The notes beneath the pieces were generated by a model that was not told the DNA's origin, did not search any database, and worked only from the letters and a program-made list of their open reading frames with translations. Positions 61,341 to 64,000 of a DNA stretch of 64,000 bases are shown in pieces; positions within the stretch are counted from its first letter, which is position 1, and each line of letters opens with the position of its first letter. The stretch is taken from positions 124,001 through 188,000 of the forward strand of contig SNVD02013895.1 in assembly GCA_013180625.2 (NCBI GenBank), in the 5' to 3' direction. The translations under genes were made by a program, and so were the position numbers. The DNA comes from Boswellia sacra. Lineage: Eukaryota; Streptophyta; Magnoliopsida; Sapindales; Burseraceae.

Positions 61341-62427
61341 GAAAAAATTAAGAAAATAGATAAAATTAGGGGGTCTCATTAAAAAATGGATACGTTCTAA
61401 AAAATTTTCATGTCATAGACACTTTCTTGACAAAAAGACTAAAATACCCTTTGAAATTACGTGCATGTGATTACTTGCATCCGACACTCTTTTTGGGGAT
61501 GAAATTGTTAAATTACAAACTATAGGGACTAAAAAAAATTAAAAGTAAGGATATATTTAGAGCATTATATCACGCAGAGACGACACTTGACACTCGACAT
61601 TTCACCACTCGAAAACACTCGACATACGACATTTCACCATTCGACAAACTCGAAACTTGACATTTCACCACTCGAAAACACTCGAAACTCGACATTTCAC
61701 CACTCGAAAACACTCGAAACTCGACATTTCACCTCGACATTTCACCACTCGAAAACACTCGAAACTCGACATTTCACCACTCGACAACACTCGAAACTCG
61801 ACATTTCACCACTCGAAAACACTCGACACTCGACATTTCACCACTCGAAAACACTCGACACTCGATATTACATAACTCGACATGACTCGACAGGTTGTTT
61901 TCGAGTGTCGAGTGTCTTCTTCTTCGCGATGTAACGCTGGATTCACAACTCGTTTCATCAGTTTTCACACGCATTAACCTATAAAAATTACATTACAAGA
62001 CTCTATTTATCCTTAAGTCAGTTCACAAATCCTTCGGAAGCTCAAATCTCGAATTCAAATTTCCTAAAAATTAAATCAAATCTGAAGAGAGGGAGATGGG
62101 TTTCGGTCATCTGAAGACAGATAAATAACACTGGATTCATAACTCGTTTCAATGGCTTTCACACACATTAACCTACAAAAATCACATTAGTTTGCACCAG
62201 ACATGCTTTCCACTTAGTTTAGCTGCTGCAGAGACTGTAAAAACAGACAAACATGAAAGGAACTAAGAGAGGGAGATGGGTTTCGGAAATGAGCCTTTGA
62301 AAAAAAATTGAAAAATAAGGGTAATTGGGTCTTTTTATCAAGAAAGTGTCTATGGCATAAAAATTTTTGAGAACGTGTCTAAATTTCAACAAGGGTTCCT
62401 AATTTTGTCTATTTTCTCAATTTTCCC
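61341..62427. mobile_element. Mutator-like non-autonomous element (1,087 bp), TSD AAGTAAATA
   Basis: Imperfect terminal inverted repeats of ~100 bp (GAAAAAATTAAGAAAATAGA at the left; the right end, inverted, reads GGGAAAATTGAGAAAATAGA), sharing CATAGACACTTTCTTGA further in. Perfect 9-bp duplication at 61332-61340 and 62428-62436. The interior has a CTCGA-rich minisatellite and a ~190-bp direct duplication (61933-62000 and 62127-62190; GGGAGATGGGTTTCGG at 62090 and 62270). Confidence 0.87.
61575..61905 (+). repeat. CTCGAAACTCGACATTTCACCA minisatellite
   Basis: About nine to ten imperfect units of ~32 bp built from ACTCGACATTTCACC and ACTCGAAAACACTCGA-type pieces, some merged or shortened. Open frames across it (for example 61587-61934) are by-products of the repeat. 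It sits entirely within the Mutator-like element. Confidence 0.92.
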
Positions 62428-62436
62428 AAGTAAATA

Positions 62437-62755
62437 ATGGCAATGAATCACATAATATACAAGAAATACGAAAGATTGACAAGGTTCAAAACAGAAAAAA
62501 GTGTACCTCATGATCATCAAAAGCTTGGTGTTTTCAGGTTCTTTTTTAGGACTTGAAGAAAACTTTTTCATTCTTTCAGTAACATATTTCTAACAATGGG
62601 AAAATAATATATGACTTCCCTATCTTTTAGCTAAATATCATAGAGGTAGCTCTTTTGCATTTTTTTCTAAAAAGAGTCCTTATGTTTTGAAAAACCTCTT
62701 TGCAGACCTCCCTTCTGTTACATTTACCGTTCCATGACATCATATTTTCATCCAC
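62437..62755. other. No gene recognised
   Basis: Short AT-rich spacer between two elements. Only short random frames. Confidence 0.4.
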
Positions 62756-62758
62756 TTA

Positions 62759-63881
62759 GGGCGTGTTTGATGCACCGGTTAGAATAGTATTGGACAACAT
62801 TTCACGCATACACTGCGTTTGGCATTGCAATAACTCAAGATGGGATAGGGTGAGGGCGCATAAGGGCCGCATAACTTCTACACAAATTTGCCTGAAATTA
62901 ACCCGCCTCTACCCCTGGTATTAGACCGCATAACTCTTCCTTCAATGTTCATAATCTCCTCCCTCTCTCCCATGATCGAATCACAACTCTTTTCCTCTGC
63001 AAAAATCCCCAAAAAATAAAAAATAAAAACTTCATCTCCACACAATTTGCGATGAAAAAAAGAAGAAGAAGCAAACTCGGTGGTAATAGACCTCCTCCTT
63101 TCCTCCGCCACTGCCGCTGTTACCCTCCCCCATTGCTACCTCTGTCGCCAACTCCAACTAAGAATCTCCATGGTAATAGATCTCCTTGCTTCCTCCCCCT
63201 CCACCAATGTCAGTCTCTTTTAACGCGGCCTCTGCCACCAACTCCATCTAAGAAACAGATCGGGCATGGCGTGAGAAAAAAAAAAGCAAATAGAAGAAAC
63301 GAAAAGAGCCGCTACACCAGGCAGCAATTGAAGTTTACTTGAAAAAAAAAGAAGAAGAAGGCAAACAGACGAAATAAAGGAGAATTTAAGAAGAGAAAGA
63401 AAACTGCAACTTGAATGAAGAAGGACGAAAAAAGAAAGGGAAAGCAGGGAGTGAGAGAAATTATAAAATTAAATATATTATTTACATTAAATAAATTTTA
63501 ATTAAAATAATTAAATATTAAAAATAATTAAAATAATAATTGTATATTTATGTATATACATATTTAGTTAAATATTTTTTCATCTTTTTTATAATTAAAA
63601 ATCTTAAATTTATTAATATATTATTAGTTTGAATTTATGAGTTTTTATTTTTAATTAAAAATTTATATGATTGTAATTGTTAATTATTTTAGTTTATTAT
63701 AAATAATATAATATAATATAATACAATTTTTTATCAAACGTAGTACTGTTTAATACTTATACAATGCAGTGACAAATCAAATGCAGTATATATTTACTTA
63801 GTCTTATACAATACAATTCAATACAATCATATTCAATACAATCACAATTATACTATACTATATACTGCATCAAACATGCCC
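62759..63881. mobile_element. PIF/Harbinger-like non-autonomous element (1,123 bp), TSD TTA
   Basis: Ends GGGCGTGTTTGATGCA and, inverted, GGGCATGTTTGATGCA. TTA on both sides (62756-62758, 63882-63884). Ends of the GGGC(A/G)TGTTTG type with a TTA duplication are typical of Tourist/Harbinger elements. Frames inside (62878-63111 minus, 63052-63342 plus) show no transposase motif. The right half is very AT-rich with TACAATACAATT-type repeats (63800-63850). Confidence 0.72.
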
Positions 63882-64000
63882 TTATAGCATAATTACCAAA
63901 ATAGCCTTATTTATCTTTAAAAAATGAGACATGCATAATGGATGGCGTTTCACTTCTTTCTCCCCAACCACCCACCCACATCATTTCTCTTCTTTTTCCC

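Noticed and set aside
61587..61934. 115-codon plus-strand frame of repeated HFTTRK/STFHHSKTLETR type
   Set aside because: It is created by the CTCGA minisatellite, which is open in more than one frame and on both strands. There is no gene signal.
62878..63342. Two frames of 77 and 96 codons inside the Harbinger-like element
   Set aside because: Low-complexity Arg/Pro/Glu-rich sequences without transposase or Myb-like motifs.
1..64000. tRNA, rRNA or other structured RNA genes
   Set aside because: No cloverleaf-type or rRNA-like sequence was noticed on either strand. A covariance-model scan would be needed to exclude small RNAs.

Overview
This is a plant nuclear window, most likely from a eudicot. 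It is AT-rich and gene-poor, with GT-AG introns, plant-specific protein families (DUF4220/DUF594, GLIP-type GDSL esterase/lipases, an NBS-LRR relic) and many non-autonomous transposons. I cannot name the species from sequence alone. Nearly all genes read on the minus strand.

Layout. 1-811: 3' end of a noncoding LTR-like element cut by the window edge. 812-4943: no recognisable gene, with one possible element at 2886-4257. 4944-10135: a decayed NBS-LRR resistance-gene relic, split between its NB-ARC and LRR parts by a 2.9-kb LTR-like element (6165-9068) with a perfect 5-bp target duplication. 10931-22495: two tandem paralogues encoding DUF4220/DUF594 membrane proteins (700 and 743 aa). Each appears to have a noncoding first exon, a 5'UTR intron and a matching TATA motif. 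23146-23943: a foldback Mutator-like element. 25166-60759: a GDSL esterase/lipase cluster with six recognisable five-exon copies (here GDSL-1 to GDSL-6) and several relics. GDSL-2, -3 and -4 lie in a tandem triplication of about 5.6 kb, and each copy carries the same ~350-bp solo LTR in intron 4. GDSL-5 is inverted. Only GDSL-3 and GDSL-4 have an unbroken reading frame. GDSL-1 has a nonsense codon, GDSL-2 a one-base frameshift, GDSL-5 several stops plus a 3.4-kb insertion, and GDSL-6 a hAT-type MITE in its last exon. 55691-56517, 61341-62427 and 62759-63881: further terminal-inverted-repeat elements with clear target duplications.

How the parts relate. The window records birth and death of tandem defence- and secretion-type gene families under heavy transposon load. 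The most notable coding observation is that every GDSL copy with exon 3 has Val where the family's block III GxND motif has its oxyanion-hole Asn (GGVDY). The change is ancestral to the cluster. The intact members may therefore be catalytically altered or non-enzymatic secreted proteins. The most notable noncoding observation is a family of 2.9-3.4 kb TG...CA-like elements without evident coding, carrying internal minisatellites. Three complete copies sit in genes, two of them in the same exon of different GDSL copies. No organised multi-gene system beyond these families was found.
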